From a bacterium SCSIO 12643 (GTDB lineage Bacteria; Bacteroidota; Bacteroidia; Flavobacteriales_G; Salibacteraceae), in NCBI GenBank assembly GCA_024398135.1, contig CP073750.1, positions 3,596,001 to 3,660,000 on the forward strand: a DNA stretch of 64,000 nucleotides. Direction: 5' to 3'. The first letter of the stretch is position 1, and each line of letters starts with the position of its first letter. Shown piece by piece: positions 54,237 through 62,440 of this stretch. The position numbers and the translations under genes are program-made. The notes below the pieces were generated by a model. That model saw nothing but the letters and a program-made list of their open reading frames with translations, had not been told where the DNA came from and ran no database searches.

Positions 54237-55142
54237 TCAAACCTTCCCTGGAAACCTTTTCGAAATAAACCTGGCCGGAGTATCGGCAGGGCGTTGGTGT
54301 TTCCAGCGTTTATGCGACCACAACCATAGGTGTGGTTTGGCTATAATTTGCTCTTCCAGTTTTTTGGTATGAAACTCGGTAATCTCGCCTTCCTTGGTTT
54401 CGCGTGGCTTTTCAAAAATGGTTTCAAAACCCATTTGGTATTGTCCGCGTTGCGTACGGTCCAGCTTAGCAAATAGGACCGGAAAATCATATTGTCGTGC
54501 CAATTTCTCGGCCCCTCTAAACACCGGAGTATCCTGGTTCAGGAAATTCATCCAGTAGCCACGATCGGCCGCAGGGGTTTGATCCCCAATAAGCATAATC
54601 GCAATTTTTTCTCCACGGTCTATATACTCCTGTATGATTTCATACGCATCATACAAAGGCACCAATACCATTCCGTAGCGCGTACGGTAGGAAGCCAGTA
54701 GTTTTTCAAAATGCGGATTGCTTAATGGTTTATATACCCCCAGTACGGTATGTTTGGTATCACGAGAATACGCAGTTACCAAATATTCCCAGTTGCCATA
54801 GTGCCCCAGCACGGTCACAATAGATTGTCCTTTGTCAAAATAAGAGTTGGGCAGGTCTACATTACTGGTTTGAAAGCCTTTTTGCCAATCCTTTTCGGGC
54901 ATTGTAATGGCTTTGATCGATTCCATAAACATATCGGCCAAAAAGCGGAAAAACTGATTTGAAATCTGCTGAATTTCCTGATCAGACTTTTCAGGAAACG
55001 AATTTTTCAGGTTGTTCCAAACTACCTTTTTACGGTAACCAATGCCTTTAAAAAATACCCAATACATAAATGTGGAAATGCCATATAAAACGGACCACGG
55101 AAGTCTGGAAAAAGCTTTAGTGACTGCAACACCTATATGCAT
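54237..55142 (-). CDS. Lysophospholipid/lipid A acyltransferase (HtrB/LpxL-like)
   Basis: The 301 residues match the lipid A biosynthesis acyltransferase family: an N-terminal membrane helix, FRKVVWNNLKNSFPEKS-type region, the HX4E catalytic motif His114-Glu119 (LGHYGNWEYL), IMLIGDQTPAADRGYWMNFL, and LEEQIIAKPHLWLWSHKRWK at the end. It transfers a secondary acyl chain to lipid A (or, in Bacteroidota, possibly an amino-lipid). It is divergent from the glycosyltransferase at 55258. Confidence 0.9.
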   Translation of the reverse strand: MHIGVAVTKAFSRLPWSVLYGISTFMYWVFFKGIGYRKKVVWNNLKNSFPEKSDQEIQQISNQFFRFLADMFMESIKAITMPEKDWQKGFQTSNVDLPNSYFDKGQSIVTVLGHYGNWEYLVTAYSRDTKHTVLGVYKPLSNPHFEKLLASYRTRYGMVLVPLYDAYEIIQEYIDRGEKIAIMLIGDQTPAADRGYWMNFLNQDTPVFRGAEKLARQYDFPVLFAKLDRTQRGQYQMGFETIFEKPRETKEGEITEFHTKKLEEQIIAKPHLWLWSHKRWKHQRPADTPARFISKRFPGKV

Positions 55143-55257
55143 AGAAAGATTGGTTTAAAACGCTGCAAATGTAACAAAAAGCGCAGGTTTGCAGTAGCAA
55201 AATATTTGTGCAGTTATAGCATATTACGCACCTTTGAAAGCACAAACCCATACGGAT

Positions 55258-56511
55258 ATGAAAATTCTATTAGCAGCCATCGGCACCAGAGGAGATGTAG
55301 AACCATTTTTGGCTTTGGGCGAAATGCTTCAAAATCGCGGTCATGAAGTGACGTGTCAGTTTCCCGAGCAGTTTAGAGATCTGGCGGCCAATTCAAATCT
55401 GGCTTTTGAAGGACTCACTCCTGATTTTCTGGAACTGATCAATAGTCATGATGGAAAAATGGTAATGGGAGGTAAAGGATCACTGTTTGCCAAGTTGGGT
55501 GCCTATATCCGGGTTTATCAAAAATCGGTAGGGATCAATGCCTATATGATGCAGCAACAACATGAGCTGGCGGAGTCGCTCCAACCCGATCGGATTTTAT
55601 ATAGTGCCAAAGCTACGTATGCCGTGGCGTGGGAAATTATGCATCCCGGAAAAGCCATCAATATCAGTCCCATTCCGTATTTGATTCATTATGTGAAAGA
55701 CCACGGACATATTGGTTTTAATGGAGACTATGGGCCGTTTTTAAATAAACTGACCTATAAACTGATCAATTACTTTTTGGCACAAAATATCATCAGTTCC
55801 ACCAAAGAAATTCGCAAAGCCGCAGGGATTTCCGCCCGACAAGTACGGGAGGTGTTGACACAAAAAAAGATGGTATATACGCTATCGCGTGTATTCTTTA
55901 AAGAACAACCGTATTGGCCCGAGCAGGTAAAAGTATTGGGTTATCACGAACGCCCCGTTACTTACAATTGGGAACCAGATGCGGGATTGGAAAAGTTTTT
56001 GGCATCGCACGATAAAATCATGCTGGTCACATTCGGAAGTATGACCAACTCTGAACCGAAAGTCAAAACGGCACTCATTTTAAAAATCCTCACCGAACTC
56101 AAAATCCCGGCATTAATCAATGTTGCTGCCGGGGGATTAGTGATTCCGGAGGAATATGATCAAGACCAGTTTTATTTTGTAACGCAAATCCCATACGAAT
56201 GGGTATTACCTAAAATGTATGCAGTAGTGCATCACGGAGGATCGGGAACCTCGCATTTGGCAGTGAAGCATGGTTGCGCTACGATGATTGTTCCGCATAT
56301 TCTGGATCAATACATCTGGAATAACATTTATACCAAAGTAGGAGTAGGGCCTAAAGGAATTGCGATGGATAAAATCACGGAAGGCAATTTAAAACCGAAA
56401 ATCAAAGCGCTTTTTACGGATTCTAAATACAAAGCACAATCAGAAAAATTAGCCGCTGAAATGAATGCGGAGGATTTTAAAGAACAAATTATTGATTTTA
56501 TTGAAGGATAA
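55258..56511 (+). CDS. GT1-family glycosyltransferase (sterol/macrolide type)
   Basis: The ATG at 55258 (MKILLAAIGTRGDVEPFLAL) gives 417 residues of GT-B fold. The N-terminal half resembles Glyco_transf_28; the C-terminal half has VTFGSMTNSEPKVKTALIL, YEWVLPKMYAVVHHGGSGTS and PHILDQYIWNN, the nucleotide-sugar binding signature of UGT/MGT-type enzymes. These glycosylate lipophilic acceptors such as sterols, terpenoids or macrolides. The acceptor here is unknown; a lipid is plausible beside the acyltransferase. The R1 repeat begins 29 nt after the stop. Confidence 0.88.
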   Translation: MKILLAAIGTRGDVEPFLALGEMLQNRGHEVTCQFPEQFRDLAANSNLAFEGLTPDFLELINSHDGKMVMGGKGSLFAKLGAYIRVYQKSVGINAYMMQQQHELAESLQPDRILYSAKATYAVAWEIMHPGKAINISPIPYLIHYVKDHGHIGFNGDYGPFLNKLTYKLINYFLAQNIISSTKEIRKAAGISARQVREVLTQKKMVYTLSRVFFKEQPYWPEQVKVLGYHERPVTYNWEPDAGLEKFLASHDKIMLVTFGSMTNSEPKVKTALILKILTELKIPALINVAAGGLVIPEEYDQDQFYFVTQIPYEWVLPKMYAVVHHGGSGTSHLAVKHGCATMIVPHILDQYIWNNIYTKVGVGPKGIAMDKITEGNLKPKIKALFTDSKYKAQSEKLAAEMNAEDFKEQIIDFIEG

Positions 56512-56540
56512 CATCTAGAAAGTGATTTTCTGCGAAAGAA

Positions 56541-56693
56541 TCTTTTTGGGCAGTGGTAATGTTCCATTGCTTGGAATTGCGGTCTCGAAGAGACCATAGC
56601 ATGAAAAGCAAATGGAACCATGGTCGCTTGCGAACCACCTTCCAAAAAGTGCCCTTTTTTTCGTTCTTTTTTTGGGCATACAAAAAAAGGACA
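56541..56693 (+). ncRNA. R1 structured repeat, copy 1
   Basis: A 153-nt element. CTTTTTGG pairs with CCAAAAAG, then GTGGT with ACCAC across a 3x3 internal loop. Inside, GTTCCAT pairs with ATGGAAC, GCTT with AAGC, GGTCTC with GAGACC (loop GAA), and GGTCGC-TT-GCGAACC forms a hairpin. A 3' hairpin TGCCC/GGGCA has a T-rich loop. Copy 1 carries GCTT/AAGC where copies 2 and 3 carry GCTC/GAGC. It begins 29 nt after the glycosyltransferase stop; whether it is transcribed is not known. Confidence 0.65.
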
Positions 56694-56770
56694 TAAAGAA
56701 AATAAGTGTTTTAATATGACAACATACTCTAAATTTATTATGTCCTTTTTGGCTTGAACCAAAAAGGACC

Positions 56771-56943
56771 AAAAAGTTCAAGGCTGAAGAAAGCTTTGTT
56801 GAAAGCTAATTCTTCATTTCGTTATCTCACCCAAACTCGCAAACGACATAAACGACTTTTCAAGTCGATGTCTGAGCTCAAACATGGGTTCGATGACACT
56901 ACATTCATCGAGCTTTCTACCAAAACTTCCTAAGGCCGATTCT
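56771..56943 (+). repeat. R2 structured repeat, copy A
   Basis: This 173-nt element differs from 62219-62392 at only a handful of positions. Hairpins include GAAGAA-AGCTTT-GTTG-AAAGCT-AA-TTCTTC, CGACTT-TTC-AAGTCG nested in GACAT/ATGTC, and CGATGA-N8-TCATCG. It follows R1 copy 1 after 77 nt. No open frame is shared with the other copy, so it is treated as non-coding. Confidence 0.65.
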
Positions 56944-57001
56944 TATACAAGAATGTTTTATTGTAATACATTACATCCTCAAATAATGTATTATTTCTTG
57001 G

Positions 57002-57153
57002 TCTTTTTGGGCAGTGGTAATGTTCCATGCTCGGAATTGCGGTCTCGAGAGACCATAGCATGAAGAGCAAATGGAACCATGGTCGCTTGCGAACCACCTT
57101 CCAAAAAGTGCCCTTTTTTTCGTTCTTTTTTTGGGGCAAGCAAAAAAAGGACA
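57002..57153 (+). ncRNA. R1 structured repeat, copy 2
   Basis: The 152-nt copy is nearly identical to copies 1 and 3. It lacks one loop base in GGTCTC-GA-GAGACC and has GCTC/GAGC in the central stem and TGCCC/GGGCA in the 3' hairpin. It lies 40 nt upstream of the DinB-fold gene (57194), where it would form part of the 5' leader if transcribed with it. No R2 copy follows it. Confidence 0.65.
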
Positions 57154-57193
57154 ATCTAAAACAGATTACTTTTACAAAAAACAATCTCCCATA

Positions 57194-57697
57194 ATGAATC
57201 TAAAAACCGAAATAAAATCCCAATCCATATTTAGAATGAGCGAAAGCACCGAACGCATAGAAAAATGCGTGAACCTCCTCACAAACGAACAAGTATGGTA
57301 TAATTTCAATGATCATACCAACAGCATAGGTCATTTAATCCTGCACTTATGCGGTAACATCACCCAATACATTCAATCCTCACTCGGAAACCAAAAAGAC
57401 GAACGGGTTCGGGATTTAGAGTTCGAAACCAAAGAACAACTTTCTAACGAAGAACTTATTCAAAAGATCAAAAACACAGCTACTAAAGCATCCGAAATCA
57501 TTCAACAATTAAGTGAAGAAGAACTCTTAAAAGAACGCTCCGTACAGGGATTTAACTTTACCGGAGTAGGCAACATCATTCATGTGGTAGAACATTATTC
57601 CTACCATACGGGACAAATTGCATTGCAAACCAAACTACTCCGAAATATGGATTTAGGATTCTATGCCGATTTGGATTTGAATATCAAGAATGAATAA
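57194..57697 (+). CDS. DinB-fold (DUF1572-like) protein
   Basis: The ATG at 57194 (MNLKTEIKSQSIFRMSESTE) gives 167 residues; a longer frame from 57071 starts inside the R1 repeat and is rejected. The four-helix DinB/YfiT fold is indicated by DHTNSIGHLILHLCGNITQY and NIIHVVEHYSYHTGQIALQT, whose histidines (in HLCGN, VEHYSYH) would bind a divalent metal. DinB-superfamily members are thiol or glutathione-like S-transferases or stress proteins; the substrate is not known. The next gene starts 46 nt downstream. Confidence 0.85.
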   Translation: MNLKTEIKSQSIFRMSESTERIEKCVNLLTNEQVWYNFNDHTNSIGHLILHLCGNITQYIQSSLGNQKDERVRDLEFETKEQLSNEELIQKIKNTATKASEIIQQLSEEELLKERSVQGFNFTGVGNIIHVVEHYSYHTGQIALQTKLLRNMDLGFYADLDLNIKNE

Positions 57698-57742
57698 AAG
57701 AAATCTTTGGAGAATTTCAAGCGTTTATGGAGATTTGGCGCT

Positions 57743-58423
57743 ATGAAAAATACCGGGGAAAAGATTTTAGATTTTTACAATCATTTAGCGTTAGAAAGCC
57801 TTCAAACTCCTGGAGTAGAAGTGATGAACCCATTTAACAAAGCAGAGGTGCAGGCTATTTGCGAAGTATTTTACCATCGTTTTTACAATGATTCCGGAAA
57901 GCGTGCTTTTATGATTGCCATTAACCCGGGTAGATTTGGAGCCGGAGTCACCGGATTACCATTTACCGATCCCACAGTATTGGAAGGTTTATTGGGAATT
58001 TCCAATTCCTTTCAAAAACGAAAAGAACTCTCCGCCATCTTTATTTATGAAATGATTGACGCATTGGGAGGTGTAGAATCGTTTTACAACAATTTCTTTT
58101 TTACCAATGTTTCTCCGTTAGGGTTTCTAAAAGACGGTAAGAATTTAAACTATTACGATATTGCCGATTTACAAAAAGAACTCACTCCGTGGATGGTCGA
58201 ACAAATGAATCATCAGGTAGAACAATGGGGCAGAAGAGACGTGGCATTTACGATTGGCAAAGGACAAAATCATAAAATCTTGTTGCAGTTAAACAAAGAA
58301 CATAAATGGTTTGACCAAATCATTGCCTTACCGCATCCACGTTGGATTATGCAATACAATCTGAAACGTAAAGATGATATTCTGGATCAGATGATTCAGA
58401 CCATCAATGAAGCCATAAAGTAA
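57743..58423 (+). CDS. SMUG2-type uracil-DNA glycosylase family protein
   Basis: With the ATG at 57743 (MKNTGEKILDFYNHLALESL) the protein has 226 residues; an upstream TTG (57707) is not needed. The UDG-superfamily motifs are clear: FMIAINPGRFGAGVTGLPFT (motif 1) and ALPHPRWIMQY (motif 2). These match the SMUG2 group first described in Pedobacter, which removes uracil and related lesions from DNA. It acts in base-excision repair in the cytosol. Confidence 0.88.
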   Translation: MKNTGEKILDFYNHLALESLQTPGVEVMNPFNKAEVQAICEVFYHRFYNDSGKRAFMIAINPGRFGAGVTGLPFTDPTVLEGLLGISNSFQKRKELSAIFIYEMIDALGGVESFYNNFFFTNVSPLGFLKDGKNLNYYDIADLQKELTPWMVEQMNHQVEQWGRRDVAFTIGKGQNHKILLQLNKEHKWFDQIIALPHPRWIMQYNLKRKDDILDQMIQTINEAIK

Positions 58424-58485
58424 AAGAGGATAATCCGTTTCCAGATTACCCTCCTTCGGAGATTATGAGCGTTTAAATCTTGTTA

Positions 58486-59148
58486 TTAATCCACAGCTAT
58501 TATTACTGAATAGTCTACGAGACGAATTTCAAATGTCTGATAGCTAGATATGTAGTGATACGTTTGTTTCACTTTTCCTACGTTATCCGCATAGTAATTA
58601 TGTACATATCTTGGGTTGGGAACATTAGGAATATTCGCGTAAGTCGTGTAGGTCCCGCGGTAATCCAATACGGAAAATGTTCCGGCTGGTACGGTTACCT
58701 CATAGGGCGGATCAACTGTTTGGAAAACCCGATGATATAAGGTATCATTATTCCCTATGATTTCGTAATGTTCTCTAAAGGTGGCCGTATAATCAGTTGC
58801 AGGTAATATGGTATCACCCAGGTGGGAAATGATATTACCATGATCATTTTTGATGATTCGGTAAATGCCCCATTGGTTTTGAAATGGGTGAAATGTACCT
58901 TCTACCACATAGTAGGTTTCATTGTTGATCATGGTGTCTTTTGTAATCACCAGACTATCATGAGGAGGTAATTTTGTTTCAACTCCATTTGTATCTATTC
59001 GATATGTATTATAAACCCAATAATTCCCAATAGCTAGTGGCATATAGTTTTTTGGAGCTGGGGTGGGAGGGCAAATAATCTCTTCATCTTTTTTACATGA
59101 AGAAATGAAAATGAGTAGGATGGCCAGGGAGGACAAAATTGCTTTCAT
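58486..59148 (-). CDS. Lipoprotein of unknown function
   Basis: The 220 residues begin with a type II signal (ILLIFISSCKKDEE, Cys about residue 18). The mature part has the signature APKNYMPLAIGNYWVYNTYR and repeated beta strands (YYVVEGTFHPFQNQWGIYRI, VPAGTFSVLDYRGTYTTYA, PRYVHNYYADNVGKVKQTYH). Such YMPLxxGNYWVY lipoproteins are common in Bacteroidota, and no activity is known. It stands alone. Confidence 0.75.
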   Translation of the reverse strand: MKAILSSLAILLIFISSCKKDEEIICPPTPAPKNYMPLAIGNYWVYNTYRIDTNGVETKLPPHDSLVITKDTMINNETYYVVEGTFHPFQNQWGIYRIIKNDHGNIISHLGDTILPATDYTATFREHYEIIGNNDTLYHRVFQTVDPPYEVTVPAGTFSVLDYRGTYTTYANIPNVPNPRYVHNYYADNVGKVKQTYHYISSYQTFEIRLVDYSVIIAVD

Positions 59149-59353
59149 AGATTACTTAATTATTTGAATTTTAGATGAGTAAAAAAGTAAGTCTATGCCA
59201 TAAATTGTTTTTAGTGATGTTTTAAGTTGGAATGTCAGTAAAACACATTTTACGAAAGAATATTGTTAGAGGGTTCTAAAAACTTTAAAAATAATATTTG
59301 TGATTCTTCGGGAATCCAGATTATAATTGGGTTTTGAAGGGACTAAACAAATT

Positions 59354-60688
59354 TTAAATTTCTTTAGCCGCCCAATTTCCTTTCTTCAAATAATACCAGG
59401 ATAAGACAAACATGACCCCAAAGTATACAAACTCACTGCTCCATACCATATGAAGTTCCATTTGAGATACCACAGCCACATAATATGCGTAGATGAGGTA
59501 AAGTCCCACGCCCATGACTTCAATAAACAATGCTGTACGTGTATTTCCGGTTCCTGAAACCGCACGGAAAGGCATAAACGACATGGTAAATGTAAACATA
59601 GAGAAAGTGGTCAATCTCAAGGTACTGAGAGAGTCCGAAATGATTTCCGCATCCGTACTAAAAAGTCCAATGGTAAATTCCGGAAATAAGTTAATACTCA
59701 CGAAGAATAATACATTGATTCCCAGACCTAAAACCGTAGTGCGAACGATCAGAGGAATGATTTTTTCGAAGTTCTTTTCGCCCATCAGGTTACTCACAAA
59801 AGTATTGGTGGCATCGGCCAGGGAGAATACCGGAACCATTACAAAAATGTAGATTCCACGGATGATTTGAGAGATGGCTAGAGCACGTTCGCCCAGGTTT
59901 TCCACAATCACAAAAAAGCTGAACCAGGCGCCAATTGAAATAGCGTTTTGTACCATAATTGGATTGGCCACTTCTAGTATGGTTTTGGTTTGTTCCCAGT
60001 GAAATGAAATGAATTTATTGAGGTTGTATTTCTCTAAGTCTACAAACTTTAAAGTGTATACGATAAAAAGCAATGTGCCACTCGCTTCAGAAATCACCGA
60101 AGCCAGCGCAGCCCCTTGGACACCCATTTGCGGAAAGGGCCCGTAACCATTGATCAATGCCACATCCAACACAATGTTGAGTAAGGAAATAAATGGAGTG
60201 AAATACCCCAGAATTTTGGTCTTGGTTGTCCCTACAAAAAATGCGATAAACAGTAAGTTGGTCAACGTAAATAAAATTCCCCAGCCACGCATTTTCATGT
60301 ACACGGTGGCAAAATGCACCACATTTTCAGAGTCAAAAATAGATTGCAAAATAGGAGGGATGGCCAACTGAATAAAAATGAATAATAAGCTGGCAAAGAG
60401 GACTGTAAAATAGATGCCCTGATAGAATAAACTCCCTATGGCTTTATAATCATGTGCGCCATTTCTACGTCCGATAATGATTTGAATTCCAGAAGTAAAC
60501 CCCATCCCGATTACAAAAAGCAGGGCATATAAAATCTGCCCGTTCCCGGTTCCGCCTACTTCGGCTTCACCCAGTCCGGTCACCAACATAATATCTATCA
60601 CACCTACCAGGTTCATCGCAATTCCGGCAATAACCAACGGAGCTGTAATTTTAAGAATGTTTTTATATGAGGTGTTTAAAGAATTCAT
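59354..60688 (-). CDS. MATE family efflux transporter
   Basis: The 444-residue protein has 12 membrane helices in two six-helix halves, starting ILKITAPLVIAGIAMNLVGV and with the MATE landmark LGEAEVGGTGNGQILYALLF. The second half opens TILEVANPIMVQNAISIGAW and has FMPFRAVSGTGNTRTALFIE. MATE carriers export cationic drugs or metabolites in exchange for Na+ or H+. It is divergent from the tryptophan dioxygenase gene. Confidence 0.9.
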   Translation of the reverse strand: MNSLNTSYKNILKITAPLVIAGIAMNLVGVIDIMLVTGLGEAEVGGTGNGQILYALLFVIGMGFTSGIQIIIGRRNGAHDYKAIGSLFYQGIYFTVLFASLLFIFIQLAIPPILQSIFDSENVVHFATVYMKMRGWGILFTLTNLLFIAFFVGTTKTKILGYFTPFISLLNIVLDVALINGYGPFPQMGVQGAALASVISEASGTLLFIVYTLKFVDLEKYNLNKFISFHWEQTKTILEVANPIMVQNAISIGAWFSFFVIVENLGERALAISQIIRGIYIFVMVPVFSLADATNTFVSNLMGEKNFEKIIPLIVRTTVLGLGINVLFFVSINLFPEFTIGLFSTDAEIISDSLSTLRLTTFSMFTFTMSFMPFRAVSGTGNTRTALFIEVMGVGLYLIYAYYVAVVSQMELHMVWSSEFVYFGVMFVLSWYYLKKGNWAAKEI

Positions 60689-60863
60689 GAGTGGCGCAAA
60701 AGTGCTTTTTCTAATGAGATAAATGAGAATAAAAAAGAAATAATAACAAGATATTAGTATTACGGAATTTTATAATAACCTGACAAAAATCAGTTTAAAA
60801 GTGCCTTTTAGCTCTCAGAATTTAGAATCAACATTTTTATATTGCGAATTCAAATTGAGAGAT

Positions 60864-61796
60864 ATGACCAGAGAAGAACTTTTAGACGCGATTGACAAGA
60901 AATATAAGGCAATGGGACAAGATCCGGATGTACATTTATCTGGATTACTATACGCTGAACCGATGAAGTATTGGGATTTTATTCAGGTAGATGCTTTATT
61001 GGGATTACAAACCCAAAGAACTCAACTTCCGGATGAAATGGTGTTTATTATGTATCATCAAATCAATGAGTTGATTTTTAAAATGATCTTATGGGAAATT
61101 GAGCAGGTATCTAAAGCTGATCCGATTTCTACTCAAAAGTTTACCATGCATTTAGGTCGTATCAGTCGTTATTTTGATTTGTTATCAAATTCGTTTGATA
61201 TTATGGGCGAGGGAATGGAACCGGAGCAGTATATGAAGTTTAGAGATACGTTAACTCCTGCTAGTGGATTCCAAAGTGCACAGTATCGTAAAATTGAGTT
61301 TGCTTCTACGGAATTGATCAATTTGATTGATAACCGTTTTAGAGCTACAATCGATAGAAATACTCCATTCGAGCATGCGTATGATCACTTGTATTGGCAG
61401 GCTGCGGGTAAGGATTATGCAACAGGGAAGAAGAGTAAATTATTACTCAATTTTGAAGACAAGTATTTCGAAGAGTTTATCACGTTCATGAAGGATTATA
61501 ATACCTTGAATTTATGGACGAAGTTTAAGTCATTACCAAAAGAAGATCAGGAAAATAAAGAATTGATCAATGCGATGCGTCATTACGATCATACCGTAAA
61601 TGTGGATTGGGTGATGCACCATTTAAATGCAGCGAAAAAGTATCTGGGAGATAGTGAAGCTACCGGAGGAAGCCATTGGCAGAAATATATGCATCCAAGA
61701 TATCAGAAGCGTATTTTCTTCCCGGGATTGTGGTCTGATGAAGAGATTGAGAATTGGGGAATTACCAATTTGGATGGGTACAAAGTGATTGAGTAG
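60864..61796 (+). CDS. kynA: Tryptophan 2,3-dioxygenase family protein
   Basis: The ATG at 60864 (MTREELLDAIDKKYKAMGQD) gives 310 residues; a GTG at 60801 adds an unrelated leader. TDO landmarks are MVFIMYHQINELIFKMILWE (His65), FRDTLTPASGFQSAQYRKIE (Arg127 substrate region), VDWVMHHLNAAKKYLGDSEA (haem-His region), TGGSHWQKYM and FFPGLW. The enzyme opens the indole ring of tryptophan, the first step of the kynurenine route. No other kynurenine gene lies here. A strong terminator and R1 copy 3 follow. Confidence 0.85.
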   Translation: MTREELLDAIDKKYKAMGQDPDVHLSGLLYAEPMKYWDFIQVDALLGLQTQRTQLPDEMVFIMYHQINELIFKMILWEIEQVSKADPISTQKFTMHLGRISRYFDLLSNSFDIMGEGMEPEQYMKFRDTLTPASGFQSAQYRKIEFASTELINLIDNRFRATIDRNTPFEHAYDHLYWQAAGKDYATGKKSKLLLNFEDKYFEEFITFMKDYNTLNLWTKFKSLPKEDQENKELINAMRHYDHTVNVDWVMHHLNAAKKYLGDSEATGGSHWQKYMHPRYQKRIFFPGLWSDEEIENWGITNLDGYKVIE

Positions 61797-61812
61797 TCAT
61801 TATAGAATATTT

Positions 61813-61842
61813 AAAAAGGGAGGCCAAAGCCTCCCTTTTTTG
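61813..61842 (+). terminator. Intrinsic terminator
   Basis: AAAAAGGGAGGC pairs with GCCTCCCTTTTT around CAAA and runs into T-rich sequence, 16 nt after the dioxygenase stop. Confidence 0.9.
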
Positions 61843-61878
61843 TTTGTGGATCTATCGGTGTCTATTTTTATATCATGA

Positions 61879-62031
61879 TCTTTTTGGGCAGTGGTAATGT
61901 TCCATGCTCGGAATTGCGGTCTCGGAGAGACCATAGCATGAAGAGCAAATGGAACCATGGTCGCTTGCGAACCACCTTCCAAAAAGTGCTCTTTTTTTCG
62001 TTCTTTTTTTGGAGCAAGCAAAAAAAGGACA
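61879..62031 (+). ncRNA. R1 structured repeat, copy 3
   Basis: This 153-nt copy keeps every stem of copies 1 and 2. It has GCTC/GAGC in the central stem and loop GGA in the GGTCTC hairpin. In the 3' hairpin the arms are TGCTC/GAGCA instead of TGCCC/GGGCA, a paired change that preserves pairing. It lies after the dioxygenase terminator, so any transcript would need its own promoter or read-through. Confidence 0.65.
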
Positions 62032-62102
62032 ATAAAATAACTACCATAAAATTAAGGTGAAGTTGATCAAATAATTCAGTAGTTATTCTATTCTTTTTGG
62101 CT

Positions 62103-62155
62103 TGACACTTCGACTTACTTCGACAAGCTCAGCACAAGACGCTCAGCGTCCGACA
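62103..62155. repeat. REP-like palindrome fragment between R1 and R2
   Basis: ACTTCGACTTACTTCGACAA and GCTCAGCACAAGACGCTCAG contain the same CTTCGAC/GCTCAG words as the palindromes at 35106-39001. It lies between R1 copy 3 and R2 copy B and appears to be a diverged or nested insertion. Confidence 0.5.
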
Positions 62156-62218
62156 AAAAGAATCAACCGGAATGGAATGAAGGAAAAGCACACAAATCAA
62201 AACTTAAAAGATGTGCTT

Positions 62219-62392
62219 AAAAAGTTCAAGGCTGAAGAAAGCTTTGTTGAAAGCTAACGCCTTCATTTCGTTATCTCACCCAAACTCGCAAACGACATGA
62301 GCGACTTTTCAAGTCGATGTCTGAGCTCAAACATGGGTTCGATGACACTACATTCATCGAGCTTTCTACCAAAACTTCCTAAGGCCGATTCT
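62219..62392 (+). repeat. R2 structured repeat, copy B
   Basis: The 174-nt copy matches 56771-56943 except for a few positions (GCTAACGCCTTC against GCTAATTCTTC, and CATGAGCGA against CATAAACGA). Differences fall in bulges or loops of the predicted hairpins. It follows R1 copy 3 after a 187-nt gap holding a REP-like fragment. It ends near a short dyad (ACAATAAA-G-TTTTATTGT) and 48 nt before the stop of the convergent MBL-fold gene. Confidence 0.65.
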
Positions 62393-62440
62393 CACACAAT
62401 AAAGTTTTATTGTAAAACATTAAATACGCAATTACAACCT

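Noticed and set aside
56498-57184. Minus-strand open frames across R1 copies (and one at 61800-62021)
   Set aside because: The frames shift between copies at hairpin-loop indels while the stems stay paired; the encoded peptides therefore differ and look spurious.
57071-57193. Upstream extension of the DinB-fold gene
   Set aside because: It would translate the R1 repeat; homology begins at the ATG at 57194.
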